A stretch of 64,000 bases of DNA from Dasypus novemcinctus. Taxonomy: Eukaryota; Chordata; Mammalia; Cingulata; Dasypodidae. Shown here in pieces: positions 23,305 to 35,900 of this stretch (the stretch's first letter is position 1; every line of letters starts with the position of its first letter). The DNA lies in the NCBI RefSeq assembly GCF_030445035.2, contig NC_080677.1:31569513-31633512 (forward strand). Reading direction: 5' to 3'. The translations under genes and the position numbers were made by a program. The notes under the pieces are model-generated. The model did no database searches and was not told where the DNA came from. It saw nothing but the letters and a program-made list of their open reading frames with translations.

Positions 23305-23500
23305 ATATGATGGTTAAAAACATAAACTGCAGTACCAAATTGCCTGGGTTCACATCTCAGCTCTACCATGTGCTAGCTATGTGACTTCAGACAGATTATT
23401 TAACCTCTCTCTACTTGAATTTCCTATCCTACTATGTGGGATAAAAACCTGCCTCATAGTCCTAGAGCACCTGGCACATGGAAAATGCTATTACTATTAC
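23305..23500 (+). mobile_element. MIR SINE
   Basis: TTGCCTGGGTTCACATCTCA (B-box region), CTCTACCATGTGCTAGCTAT, GTGACTTCAGACAGATTATT, ACCTGGCACATGGAAAATGC in MIR order. Ends in a (TAC/TAT)n microsatellite at 23488-23525. Contains a chance ORF only. Confidence 0.85.
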
Positions 23501-24959
23501 TACTACTACTACTGTTATTGTTGTATCTATAATATATTTCTCCAAAGCCTTCACCCTTCCTGCCCTCTTCCCCAGATTTCTTGGTTGAGTCACTGAATAC
23601 CTTAGCAGAGAATTGTAGGCATATTTTTAAATGAAAGAAGGATGATAAAAATGAAAACCGAACTAGGAAAAAAGTGCTTTGACAGCATCTCTTTTTAAGA
23701 ATCTATACTCTATTCCTTACTCCTTTCTGTCCTATTTGTATTTTGTGCAAGATACTAATATCTCTTTTAAAACCTTAGTAACAAAGCCATAAGATTTGTA
23801 ACTCATTTTGATTGACTAGGATTTTCCTTGCACATGCTGCTCATCTGCTCCAGAAGTTTGGGGGAACTGTATACCATGGCTGTGTGAGTTTTCTGGTTGA
23901 ACTAGGCTTAATTAATTAGATTCCCGCCCCCCCTCGCCTTATGTTTTCTCTTTAAAATCTTGGAAACCATTTTATGTGTCCTTAGTTGTAAGGCTGAATG
24001 TGTTTGCTTAAGTAACTCCCTTGGGATGTAATCTTTTATCTATTCAAGCCTTATTAAATGAGAACTTGAAAAAAAAAAACCTCTTGCTGAGTGGGCTCAG
24101 TCATTGTTGACCAATCGTTTTGGCACAAAACGTTTTTGTCAGTTTTTCAAGTGTAGTGTAATTTTGTAGTAACAGTGTGCTTTTTTACTTTGAAAGATTA
24201 AACAATACAGGTGGTGGCAAGTTTAACAAGGTCACATTAATTTTGTTTCTTTGCAAGTTTCTGTTACCCATCTGGTTTACTTAGAAGCAATGCTGAACTC
24301 TACTTCTGTGACTGTTTTGTCTAGAAGCGGCAGCAAGATTTTTCTCTTTACATAAAGCAATCATATTAAGGGTTATCTCCTCTCATTGGGTATGTGCAAC
24401 AGAAGTGCAATTCCCTCAGACTATTCTTGGCTCTGCTGACCACTCCCCTCTTCCTCTAGCAAAGCAGATTTTGTCTTCAATCTACCCCTACTTTTTATAT
24501 CGCACACCTGCCATTGATATGTACTAGCAAGCAGATGGATCAACGTTGTCTAGAGGAACTGACCTCAAGAATTCTTAAAGACTGTAGATATCATGATTTT
24601 TGAGGGAACCAATCTTCTCTATTCAAAGTTAATAGAAAAGTAGAGTCATCTTAATTCATAAATAAGGGAAGAATGAGGCAACTGGAATTAGAAATAGATC
24701 TGTCTGGGATAGCCCCAGAAATCAGAGCAGAGTCATGTTCAGAGTCAGCCAGCTCCGGGATCATCCACAGATGTGGAGGTGTGGGAGACCTGTACAGCTC
24801 AGCTAGTCCTGCTAACACTGTACATTTGTGCCGAGTTGTTGCAGATGTTTGCTAACAGCACTTTTTCACAGGGGCTTTACCGCCCTAGAATTTAGACTAC
24901 TAAATATGAAAAATAAGTTTTTTGCCCGAGTTTTCTTTCTACTTTGGAGATAAGAAACC

Positions 24960-25110
24960 CTTAAAGAGAACCCAAATCACTATTCTTATTTTATACATTT
25001 GGAAACTGAAGCCAGAGAGGTTAAGTGATTTGCACAAAATCACACGAGACTTCCTTGGCTGAGCTGGAACTAACCCTGGCTCTCCGCTTCCCAAATTGGT
25101 TCTTTTCACC
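24960..25110 (-). mobile_element. MIR SINE fragment, antisense
   Basis: TTTATACATTTGGAAACTGA, GCCAGAGAGGTTAAGTGATT, TGCACAAAATCACACGAG, GAGCTGGAACTAACCCTGGC follow antisense MIR order. Confidence 0.8.
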
Positions 25111-27654
25111 GATCCATGCTGTTTTGCTTGCCCATTCAATTAGCAAATATAATTGAAGTGACTCTAATTAGTTTGGCTCCTAAAGGCTTTTGTGGTTAGT
25201 GTCAGGCTCATAACAAGGTTTGCTTCTTTCCTCTCAAGTTTTTGAGCTGTGGCCAAATTTTGACAGTCAAATATTTCAGAGTCTTGAAGTCATCAAATTG
25301 AAGGCAAGATTATTTGAGTAGTTGGACACACATGTCTATCTACCTGTCTATCTAATAAATATGCCCTCTGTAGTGTAATTTAGAGACTGCTTTTATAATA
25401 TACCAAATGTATACAGTTATCAGGTATAAAGCAGTTGTGGCTAGCACAATGGTGACATTCCAGCTATCATTATCATTGTGTGTTTTTTCTGGGCCTGTGA
25501 GCTTTGACACTATTTTACTATATAATTGAGGGTTTAGCAGTGCGCTGGCAATCCAAGCATCCCAAGAAGCAGATGCTAGGGATGCAGGGGGCTGATTGGG
25601 CACACCATGTACTTGGCATTTGCATGAATTTGCGACTGCCAGCTCATGGGGCATGAGAAACTTGGAGGTATGAAACACCCTTAGTCTCTGTGGGCTAATT
25701 GTTGGTGCTCCACAGGGCTCCCCTCTAGATGGAATTGAATTTCCTTCCTTTCTCTGAAGAGAACCTCTGAAACAGATTCTTTGACCTCAGGGCTTACCTC
25801 AGTCCCTGAAAAAATTAAAGAGAAGGAGGCCACTGAAAGGTACGCCACCATTTTGCATCATGTTTACTGTATTTAAGTGAGGGGTGAACAGATGGGGCTA
25901 AGTCACTGTATTCTTGATACAGGCCAGGAGTAGAGAATTATGACACAAACAACTTATTTTCTCATCTCGTCTTGAGCTGTTTTTCTTGAGTAAACTTGAA
26001 TTGTTTTTCAGGAAATAGTTGTTTCTTTTTGAATTTCACTATTTATTTGGTTGTAGGAAAAGTTTCCATGTAACTTAAACATTTCTTTGGAATTTGACAG
26101 GAAAAAAAACCCTCTTTTTTTTCCAGGATTATTTGTGTGAAGTCCCTATTATGTATCCAAATATACATGGTGAATGTGCCTTATTGTAGACTCTAAAATG
26201 TTGCATTGCCTTTGGAATGAAACATGGAAGGAGAGAGTATCTTTTTTGTTTTGTTTTGTTTTAGGGTCTGATATGGTTTTTTATAATATTTCCTACCCTG
26301 TTAATAGATAAAGAGCTAGGATACTTGATTGTTTTAAATTTTAAAGAATGACTCATGAAGTTGCTTTATGTTAAAATTGCATTTATCCAAAATATTTTTA
26401 GAAGCTAACAGTCTCTTATGGAAATTTGAAATTTAAGTTCCTCTAGCTTCTTATTTAGATTACACACTATGTTTGGCTTCCCATTCTTTTATTTTCATCA
26501 GTTGCACATCAAAGACAGAAATGTTTTGTAAACTTCTCCCACAGGCAGAACAGAAGCATTCCCATTCCTAAGATGCTTACATGTCACTTGACACTTTCTA
26601 GTAGAAAATACGTTCAATTTCTAATATATGTATAGATCATTCATTGAAAAAATCTTCAGCTACCTTATAGTCTTTTGTCTTTTTTTCAACGTAGAGAGAA
26701 CACTTTAAAGGAACTTTTGTGACAATTGGGGTGATGAATTCTTTCTATTAAAGGAGAGTTTGAGTCCAGAAGTGAGCGCCTGGTCTCTTCCTATTTCTTT
26801 GGTTGTCAGCTGGCTGGCCAAGTGTATCAAGGTGTATGTATGAGAGTGAGAGGTTATGGGTGAGAATGCAAACACTCCCCTGCAGCACAAGTATACATAC
26901 AGAAATACAAATGGAAGATGAACAGAGCACCTTTCCACTGTGGTATGCTCATGGTCATTATTAAAGCAGAAATGAGGGTTGGAAATGAAAGAGTGCCTTG
27001 ATACCTATTTGTGTGTTTCTCTTGATGTATAGTTTCCACTTCTTTTTTGGTAGCTCACGCTGTCAGCTTTTATGGTAGTTCTTACAGTCCCTGCAGTAAA
27101 GTGCTCATGTCCTTGTCCTGATCTTTTCTGATACAGGCTTTTTTTTTTTCTCTCTTCATGATAAAAACTGGAGGATGATGGTGATTCAGACTTGAGCCAT
27201 TTTTCTAGGGGACTTCGTTGCCTACCAAACCACTTGTGACTCCTATGGTTGGGCTACCAGTTCTGTCGTAATAGAATGTTTTTCTTAGTCAAAGCATATA
27301 CCAAAAAGTATGCTGTTTAAGAATATGAGCTGGAGGAACCCATGAGAAGTGTGTCCGTTCCCAGGGCTGCTGGGGTTTGCCCTTTCCCCTTCAACTCCCT
27401 TCACACTTTTTAAAGTAAACAGTAGATTAAATTCCATAGAAGCTGCAACTGTATGTGTATGCGGAATGGACTCTTCATTTTAGGCAGTAAACTTTTTGTT
27501 TTGTTTTGTTTTTGGTCATTTGGAAACATGCATTAATTTTCTTTCACTGTCACTGTTATATGCATGCATACAAAAGTGGGTCCTACATGTACGCTAGAAA
27601 CTGCTTACATTTTAATTTAAATAATGTGCCTTTGCAAATTTTTTTTTTTTAAAG

Positions 27655-27764
27655 GTAGTGTCTTCCCCAGCAGATGTAGCTGAAAAGGCAGACAGAATTA
27701 TTACAATGCTGCCCACAAGTATCAATGCAATTGAAGTTTATTCTGGGGCAAATGGAATTCTAAG
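27655..27764 (+). CDS. HIBADH: HIBADH coding exon 3 (NAD+-binding domain)
   Basis: Encodes residues 85-120 plus two bases of codon 121: VVSSPADVAEKADRIITMLP at 85-104, then TSINAIEVYSGANGIL. The MLP(T/S) turn around residues 102-106 is the conserved cofactor-adjacent loop of the beta-hydroxyacid dehydrogenase family. The acceptor is a good T11-AAAG tract; the donor is AAG|GTATGT, phase 2. The 110 bp length restores frame with the neighbours. There is no stop, indel or lost key residue, so the gene looks intact here. Confidence 0.97.
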
Positions 27765-30143
27765 GTATGTATTTTTCATCTGTCAATATTTTCTTTTTAT
27801 GATAGCTCATGAATTTCACACCTATTAGAACTATTAGGAAAATTACAATTAGGATTGTTAAATCTTTTCTATATGTTTTGCTTCCTAAAAGTGAATGATG
27901 TTTCTCTTTCATTTTAAAGGGTTTGTTTTTTCACTAAAGTCAAATATGTATCTATGTTCTCCCAGTAACCCACTTTTGGGAATAATCTTTTTGCTTTTAT
28001 TTATTTCCTTTAACTCTTTTGCATTAAACTAACCCTTTCACTGGTAACATGATCTAAGAGATTTTTAAGCTTGCATTTTAATCTATAGAACTACTACAAA
28101 CATAATTTTCTTATGACTTACAGAAATGCAGAAAAAGATTTCTATGAAAAATAAAACCAAACTTTGGGAATAGCACTGTTATTTAACATTTTATTATAGC
28201 ATGAAAAGTAATTATATGTCCTCTAGGTTAGTACATCTGTAGTAAGTACTTTGGGAAATTCAAATTAAAGGTTAGTTGTAATAATTAAAATAAGATCTAA
28301 TTTAGATCAGAGCTTCCTAGCCAGTGTTTATCTTACTGGCTTTGAGAACCTTCTGGTTAATTGCTGCCTGTTGCCAAACCGTTTTGGTTATGGTAGGATG
28401 ACTGGCTGAATTCCTAACTTGGTTTTCTGGTCTTAACTGGTTTCTGTTCTGAAATTTTCTACTACTGAATTTCAGCAAAGAGCCAGAACAAACTGGTAGG
28501 CCCTTTAGACACATGGAGGGCTAAAAGAAAGGTTTTAATTGCATGAAACTGAAATACATGAAATTTGAAATTTTTGCAAATTGAATTGACTCTGGAAAAC
28601 TCACCAACTTGGAAGCTAAAGACACTTGGATATTAGGCAGAAAACTGACATGATAAATGTTTCAGTTTCAAGAAAGGTTGAAAACACTTATTTTGGATGA
28701 AACCCTCAGGCACACAGTGTGTGTGGTCCTGAGACTTCTTAAATGCCTCATTTCCTAGTCTGTTCCATTTTTGACCCTCCTCTACTTCTCAGGGAAGTGT
28801 TACTAAAATTTACATGGAGATTCAGCGCTACATTTGTTAATAAACTTACTGAGGAATGTGGTAGCTGCTACCAGGACAGTCTCTGCCAGGGAGTACTTTG
28901 AAAGACCTTGACTTTACATTGACTATAATTTGCTTCTCACGAATGGTTCTTTATGTTCCCCTGGGTCAGGATTATTTCCCCACATCTAGTACATGTGTAA
29001 GTTTTTAGAAGAGTTCCCATTTGTTTAAATATTTAAGATCTTAAAAATATTAATGTTATATAAGGCTAGTAAATTTAATATCCTTATTTTCTAGGTTACA
29101 TGAAGTTAAACTCTACGTATTGAATATGTGATTTCTTTTTTGTGGAGTATACCCAAACATTGCATTTGAACTAGATCAATGCATATGCCTAAAATTGTTG
29201 TTTAAACCATTTTTCTGTACTATTTTTTCTATAGAAAGATTTTATTTCTCTTTTTAGTAGTCTTTATAAATGCTTTTCTGTTTTCTCCTTCAGTATTTAT
29301 ATTCCATTCTAATTTTCCAATTATAACTATGATCATATATCCTCTGAGTTAGTATATACATATTAAGAACTTTGGGAAGTTTGAATTAAAGGTTAGCCTT
29401 TTAAATAAATTATAATTTAGTCATAATATATAGACACTGTCTAGGTTATAAGGAAACCATGTACATATATATTCTGTACTTACAGTATAAAAATGTTTTG
29501 CTACAAAAGTGCCATTTAAATATGATATAAAATATGATATATAAAAATGTCACTCCCTTTTCATATATCTATATGAAAGGTTCATTTATATATTTTCCTT
29601 TCTGCTTGTTTGATGTTAATTTTGTTTTTAAAAATTGCATTATGAATAAAGAGTATGCCATCCTGAAGCAAATGGCTAGATTCCAATTGCTTATGTTTAT
29701 TCTACCTCATGTAAATGATATGGATATGTGAAATTTGCAATACTGCTTGTTAAAGTCAAATAAATTACATTCTTAAGGCTTAGCTTCTTTACAAACAAAA
29801 ATTTAAATACTTTCAAATAGCCCTTTTAGAGTTAATAGGTGTTTTAAATTGCTTACATCTTAGCTTTACCTATATTATGGTTAGCATGTATTTCACCTGA
29901 AACCAGAATTTAAACCATGTAGTTTTATAGATTTTTGGGGTCTCTTTGAAAGTGTTTTAGTTCACTTTGAACTGTAATTGCTCTGAAAATGATAGGAGAT
30001 TTTCAACCAGTCCTAACTAATAATATTTTTAATACTAAACCAAAGACCCCCTTGATATCTGGCAGCTTTTAGTGGATTCTCATTCTATAGGTAATTGCTT
30101 ATACAGAGTTGTAAAATATAAATATTTTTATTTATTTACATAG
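27765..30143 (+). other. HIBADH: HIBADH intron 3 (2,379 bp)
   Basis: GTATGT...CATAG intron, AT-rich. I see no DAS SINE, L1 or LTR in it and no credible ORF; the single 65-codon frames are chance. Confidence 0.9.
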
Positions 30144-30265
30144 GAAAGTGAAGAAAGGCTCATTATTAATAGATTCCAGTACTATTGATCCCACAGTTTC
30201 AAAAGAATTGGCTAAAGAAGTTGAGAAAATGGGGGCAGTTTTCATGGATGCCCCTGTTTCTGGTG
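30144..30265 (+). CDS. HIBADH: HIBADH coding exon 4 (end of NAD+ domain, substrate-binding motif)
   Basis: Encodes residues 121-161 (RKVKKGSLLIDSSTIDPTVS, then KELAKEVEKMGAVFMDAPVSG) and the first base of Gly162. It carries two family hallmarks: the DSSTIDP loop (131-137), and the DAPVSGG substrate-binding motif (156-162) that closes the N-terminal domain. The acceptor is TTTACATAG|GA and the donor GTG|GTAAGT. The catalytic lysine and the all-helical C-terminal domain would be encoded by later exons outside this window. Summed exon length to here is 484 nt, giving a phase-1 exon end. Confidence 0.97.
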
Positions 30266-30793
30266 GTAAGTAGTAGCTAAAATATATGCATACCTACTTC
30301 TTTTTATAAAAAGTAACAATTATGGTTTTGTGCTACTCAAGACATTTCTAGTTATTTTTAGACCTGTTACAGGATTCTCAATTCCCTTATTAAAAACAAA
30401 AACAAAACAAAACTGATTTATGTTATTTAATACTCTTAAGATAGATTGCTGGTTCTCAGTTCACATAATAAAAAGATGTCACAACTTTGAAGAGTTTTGA
30501 ATTTTTGGTCCAAATTGCTGTAAATAGATCAGTTCCTAAAGAAATATAACTTATCTGAACTGTTTCAAGAAATAGTTCTGTTACTATTAAAGTAATTGAA
30601 GCAATGGTAAAGAAAAAATCTTTCACAAGGGAAATAGTAGGCCCAGGTTTTTTTTTACAGATAATGGCTACCGAAGTTTCAAGGAGCAGGACATCCCAAC
30701 TTTAAAAAACTTCCAGAAAAAGAGAAAATACTTCCCAACTTGTTCTACAAGGTCTTGTCTGGTAGGACAGGACCATTATGAAAGAGAAAAATT

Positions 30794-30881
30794 ATAGGTC
30801 TATATCACCTATAATATAGGTCTATATCACCTATAATATAGGTCTATATCACCTATAATATAGGTCTATATCACCTATAAT
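30794..30881. repeat. 22-bp tandem repeat, four perfect copies, each with an inverted repeat
   Basis: Unit begins ATAGGTCTATATCACCTATA and ends AT, repeated at 30794, 30816, 30838 and 30860 without differences, plus a partial fifth (ATAG). Each unit contains ATAGGT-N7-ACCTAT. Confidence 0.95.
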
Positions 30882-32147
30882 ATAGAAATAAATTTTAAGA
30901 AACCCATGTTAACAAATCAAATCCAAACATGTATAAAGGAGATCAAACACTAAACCAAGTTTGGTTTATCCAGGTATGCAGGATGGCTTAATCTTAGAAA
31001 ACCCATAAATATAATTAACTATATTACCATTTTTTAAAAAAATCATATGATTACCTCAATAGAGAACAAAGAGACCCACTAATGAAATTCTAAAAGTTTA
31101 TTATATCATATACTAATAATGGATATTTTAGGGTGGCAGGATTATAGGAATTATGATTTCCTGTTATTTGCAAATTTTCCAAAATTACTGTGTAATCACA
31201 AATTGTGTGTGTGTGTGTGTAGCAGTATACTAGTAGACAGTAGAATAGCAATTTTATTACAGTTATTTTAACTGGATTATTGTGATCTTTGGAATTAAAT
31301 GATAATTTAAATAGTAATTCAATTTGTTTTTTTTTTTTTCGTGAAAACCTTAGTGGTTCTGCGGAAGGGGTGTCTTATATCCCAGACCATTTTTGGATAT
31401 AGGTAGAGGTATAAATAATTGTTAAATCCTCCAGTTGTTATGTTATATTGGTTAAGTAGGATTTAGGAGTAAGATTTTCCAGTGTGGTATAAGACCTTTG
31501 ATCATAAAATACTAATAAGTAGTTGTAAGCTTGGTGTTGGTGTAACTTTTTATAGGTTGGAATTAATACACTTAGTTCTTTGAGTGGTTCTTTAGTTGAA
31601 TTTGAAAATTGGTGTGGTACATATGAATCTTGCTGGTGGATGATCTTTTGCCTCAAGAATAGAAGAATACTAATTTGATTTTTAAACATTATTTTACCTT
31701 TTAAAATAGTCTTATTTGTGAAAAACTTTGAAATTACCTTTTTGTTTTTGTTAAGCTATTTTTTTTTGAACTCTGGTTTGTAGCGTTAGGGTGTAAAAAT
31801 ACTAATTTTTTGTAACTATACCTGAATCTAAACTAGATTGAAGCCTTAATGAAGAGATAGTTTGTTGATTATTTATTGGTTGACACATGATCATTAGGAG
31901 ATAAGCCAGTATATAATAGAAGTCTATTTATATTACTTTTCTCATTAATACTATTTATATATTTTTAAGGTGGTATGTTAAAAATTGCCTCACTTTCTTA
32001 GTTAAAATACAGGAAATTTCCTGTATGTTAAATCAGCTGGTTTAAAAAATCATTACATTTTAACTAAAGAAAATGAAGTGAAAGGGACCCATGGAAAACA
32101 TAGCTTACTAAAATAGTATTAGACACCCAAGATGAGTCCATAGTTTT

Positions 32148-32586
32148 ATAGAGGATTTTTAAAAAAAGATTTATTTATTTATTTTTAAAATTTATTTCTC
32201 CCCCTTTCTACCCCCCCCCCCCCCAGTTGTCTGCTCTCTATGTGTTCTTTTGTGACCGCTTCTATCCTTATCAGCGGCACCGGGAATCTGTATTTCTTTT
32301 TGTTGCATCATCTTGTTGTGTCAGCTCTCTATGTGTGCAGCGCCATTCTTGGGCAGACTGCACTTTCTTTTGCGCTGGGCGGCTCTCCTTATGGGGCACA
32401 CTCCTTGCGCTTGGGGCTCCCCTATGCGGGGGACACCTCTGCATGGCACGGCACTCCTTGCGCACATCACTGCGCATGGGCCAGCTCCACACGGGTCAAG
32501 GAGGCCCGGGGTTTGAACCTCGGACCTCCCATGTGGTAGGCGGATGCCCTATCCATTGGGCCAAGTCCACTTCCCATAGAGGATTT
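32148..32586 (-). mobile_element. DAS-type SINE, antisense, perfect 11-bp TSD
   Basis: TSD ATAGAGGATTT at 32148-32158 and 32576-32586; insert 32159-32575 with reverse tail (AAAGATTTATTTATTT), a C16 run near 32210-32225 and the tRNA-like head at the right. The 131- and 99-codon ORFs here are SINE artefacts. Confidence 0.95.
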
Positions 32587-33179
32587 ATGGTAATCAATCA
32601 TGAAAGAGAATATTTGAGATAATTTTGAAGGAATACCTTAAAAATTTCCCTCCTTTTATCCTTCCTCCTCATCCCTCATCTATTCCTTATTTCAGATTTT
32701 AAAAAAATGGGTTTACATGTAGTCATGTGTAGATACATACAAATATAGTAGCATTCTAAAAATATAAATGGAAACTACGGTACTTGTGTACATATGTACC
32801 ATGTGGTTAGCATTTTAAAGAGAAGTTTTTTAAACCTAATGAATTTAAGATTGCATGGATTTTTGAGCCAGTGATTGGTTTTTTTCCTACTTCCTGCTAA
32901 ATTATTATTCTCGGGCATAAAATAAAGGAAATCATTACTATATCATGTTACCAGCCTGTGGAGTAAACAGATTGGAAGGTTTTCCCCAGGTTTTATCATG
33001 ATATTGATTAGATCCACTTTATAGTCTATATGACTTTTAAAAAGCAAAAGCAAATTATCAACTTATTATCATCATGAAACCAGTGTGAATAACCATCTTA
33101 TACTTGAATAGTTATCATTTTATAGTAGAGGTATTACTTTATAAAGTACTTTACATACCTCAACCTGTTTGGTGCATCT

Positions 33180-33655
33180 TATTAATTAATTAAATTTTAA
33201 TTTATTTATAGAAGTACATTTACAAAACAATCATGCATACTATAAAGGATTCCTAGGCCTTGCCCTATTGTTGCTTCTTTTTGGAACAAACTGTACATTT
33301 CTTTTATTGATATTGATTGATTCTCTTCTTCCACTGGAGTTTAAGGTTTTTGAGTGTATGGACCAAGTTTTTTCCTTCTCCAAATGCTTTTTATTAAATA
33401 TTGAATATATAAATAGACTATTAATAAAATATGTGAGATATAAAGTATAAGTATACCTTGGCCCCAAATGTACCCCAAACCGTTTAAGAAATTGAACTTT
33501 AATATTTTTGAAGTTCTTATGTGCTTCTCCCTGATGCTACTCCTTTTCCTCCTGCTGAGATATAACTAATATCCTGAATGTAGTATCTCATTTCCATGCT
33601 TTTCTTTATGGTTTAACCTCATATTTTTGTCTTTAAATGGTAGTTTATTTGGAAT
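33180..33655 (-). mobile_element. LINE-derived fragments
   Basis: AATTTATTTATAGAAGTACA, TTTACAAAACAATCATGCAT resembles the antisense LINE 3' family seen at 300-545 and 35730; the remainder is AT-rich and unclear. Confidence 0.4.
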
Positions 33656-34315
33656 ATATATTAGTCAGCCAAAGGGGAGCTGATGTAAAATACCAGAAAT
33701 CTGTTGGCTTTTATAAAGGGTATTTATTTGGGGTAGAAACTTACAGTTACCAGGCCATAAAGCGTAAGTTACTTCCCTCACCAAAATCTCTTGCCATGTG
33801 TTGGAGCAAGATGGCTGCCGACATCTGCAAAAGTTCAGACTTCCTCTTTCTGTTAAGGCTCTGTGGTCCCAGCTTCTTCCAGTATCAGCTGTAGGGTGGG
33901 ACAAGTCTCCTCTTCCCGCGGCTTGTTTCTCTCAAGGCTCAGCTGCTCTGCTCTCTCTACAAGGCCAGCTGTATCTACAGGCCAATGGCTCATCTCTCTT
34001 CCTGGGGCCTCTGCCTTGTCTAATGGAGCCTTCTCTCTTTCGTCATGTTATCTGCTTCTCTGTGTATTTACTTCCCAGGGGCCCAGCATTAAAATCTCTT
34101 CCTCCTCTGCCATGTCATTTTCTCTTTGAGTCCCTACCCACCATTCAATGTCCTACTGACATGGCCCAATCAAAGCCTTAATCATCATTTAATCAAATAA
34201 AAGTGAAACCTCTGAATCTAATCCGATCTAATATGTCCAGAGGGACAGATCAGTTCACAAACATAATCCAATATCTATTTTTGGAATTCATAAACAAGAT
34301 CAAACTGCTACAGAA
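33656..34315 (-). mobile_element. LTR-like element, antisense (probably xenarthran MaLR-type)
   Basis: From TTAGTCAGCCAAAGGGGAGC to GATCAAACTGCTACAGAATA. Read on the - strand it ends AATAAATACCCTTATAAAAG then CCAACAGATTTCTGGT, the same poly(A)-signal layout as MLT1 3' ends. No coding sequence; the 127-codon + strand frame is not a gene. Family assignment is inference. Confidence 0.55.
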
Positions 34316-34849
34316 TATTACAGAAATGGAATCATAATGAATGTATTCTATGACTTGCTTTATTTGCTCCATGTTTATGTTCCTGAGCCTGATCCTTATT
34401 GTCCTTTTGTGAGAATTGGAAAAAGGCACCCCCTCTGCTCTAAAACAGCCTCTCAGTTAATAGAAGATCCATTTATACAAAGAAAAATGCCTTCCTTTCT
34501 CCAGGCAGATATAGTTCTAAATCAGGATTTGTAGCTTGGCAGGCAAAGTGTGGGTTGAATGTCATGTCAGTCCTGATGTGTGCTATACATAAAATGTATT
34601 TCCATCACTTGGTTGTTATGTGTAGTTCATTAATTTTAACTGCTGTGTAGTGTTCTTCTGATATAAATATATCCCTTTTTGTCCTTTCTACTGTGATGTA
34701 CATTTAGACTATTCCAGGCCTTTTTTGATAGTACTCACATTCTTACACATTGTACAAGTGTACTTTAAGACTTTTTCCAGAACAATACCTGGAATATAAT
34801 TGATCTTTAATAAATGTTTAAAAACTTGCACTGAGTGAGTTCAACTTGA

Positions 34850-35010
34850 AAAACAACCATGTGGGTTAGACTGGAAAAATGGTGATATTCCCATTTTCCC
34901 AAGAATGGAAATAACACTCAGCAGTATTAAGTAACTCATCTCAAGATCACACTGCTGGTTGTTGGCACATTGTCGGTTGTTGGCAGAGTTGAAGACTAGT
35001 ATATTCTTTG
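34850..35010 (-). mobile_element. MIR SINE fragment, antisense
   Basis: CCATTTTCCCAAGAATGGAA, AGTATTAAGTAACTCATCTC, AAGATCACACTGCTGGTTGT follow antisense MIR order, strongly decayed. A MIR/L2-like tail also occurs at about 34780-34825. Confidence 0.6.
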
Positions 35011-35114
35011 TTTCATATTCCCCTGCATTAGAAAATACTGTTTTCATAGACTTCCAATTTATTCTAAGAGGAAAACAAAGATTGCTAAATGGAAGAATGC
35101 CCTTTAAAATATAA

Positions 35115-35620
35115 CATCATTCTCATTATTTGGGTAAATTATCTAGCAGTCAATGTGGTGTACTGTTAATAGTAATGACCCCTAATAATTCATACCTCCC
35201 TGTGCCTACACCCTGTTTCCAACTCCTATATTGACTCTGGACTTGACCATGTGACTTGGTTTCACCAGTGATACGTTAATGAGTATTACACCAGGAAAGG
35301 CTTCAAAATCACTTTGTACATTGAGACTTGGTCTCTCTTGCTGGTGTAAATTCTGCACTACATAGAGAAGTCAGGCCTAGCTTGCTGGAGACATGTATAC
35401 CAGTCAGCAAGCATGTGAGTGAGGCCATCTGAGACCACCCAGGCCAGGCAAGCTGCCAGATAACTAACTGCAGCTCCATCAGTGACCTCAGGCCTCACTG
35501 GCAGATGAACTGTTTAACTAACTCTAAGTTGCTTGCCCATGGAATTGCTTGCCAATGAAGCCACTAAGTTTTGGGTGGGTGTTATGCAGCAATAGATCAC
35601 TGGTACATGTCACATAATTA
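35115..35620 (+). mobile_element. MLT1-type solo LTR, sense
   Basis: TTGACTCTGGACTTGACCAT, GTGACTTGGTTTCACCAGTG, CATGTGAGTGAGGCCATCTG, then GCCACTAAGTTTTGGGTGGG and TTATGCAGCAATAGATCACT, the typical 3' end of this LTR group. No AATAAA retained; no coding sequence. Confidence 0.8.
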
Positions 35621-35709
35621 GTATCTCCATAATTATGTAGACGTTTAGTGTTATTTATAATATCAATTAGCGTAATACCTTGCTCATTTACAATACCTAT
35701 AATAGGCCC

Positions 35710-35900
35710 CTTTTTTGTTAATAACAAACTTTATTTTTAGAGAAGTTTTAGATTTACAGAAAAATTACGTCAAAAGCATAGGAATTCCCATATAAACTCC
35801 ACTTACCCACCCACCCACCATTACCCAGACACATAGTTTTGCCTATTATTAACATCTTACATTATGTGGTGCATTTGTTACAATTAATGAACCAATATTG
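35710..35900 (-). mobile_element. LINE 3'-region fragment, antisense
   Basis: TTATTTTTAGAGAAGTTTTA, TAGGAATTCCCATATAAACT, GCCTATTATTAACATCTTAC; same family as 300-545. Contains (ACCC)n at about 35802-35818. Confidence 0.65.

Larger units (their letters stand above)
21929..27654 (+). other. HIBADH: HIBADH intron 2 (5,726 bp)
   Basis: GTAAAT...AAAG intron. It contains a (TA)n run near 22069-22091, an antisense LINE 3' fragment, two MIR fragments and short (TTTTG)n runs (about 26248 and 27496). 22600-23300, 23500-24940 and 25100-27650 show no recognisable gene or repeat. Confidence 0.9.

Noticed and set aside
30796-30881. CRISPR-like array
   Set aside because: Four contiguous identical 22-mers with no spacers in a mammalian intron: a simple tandem repeat.
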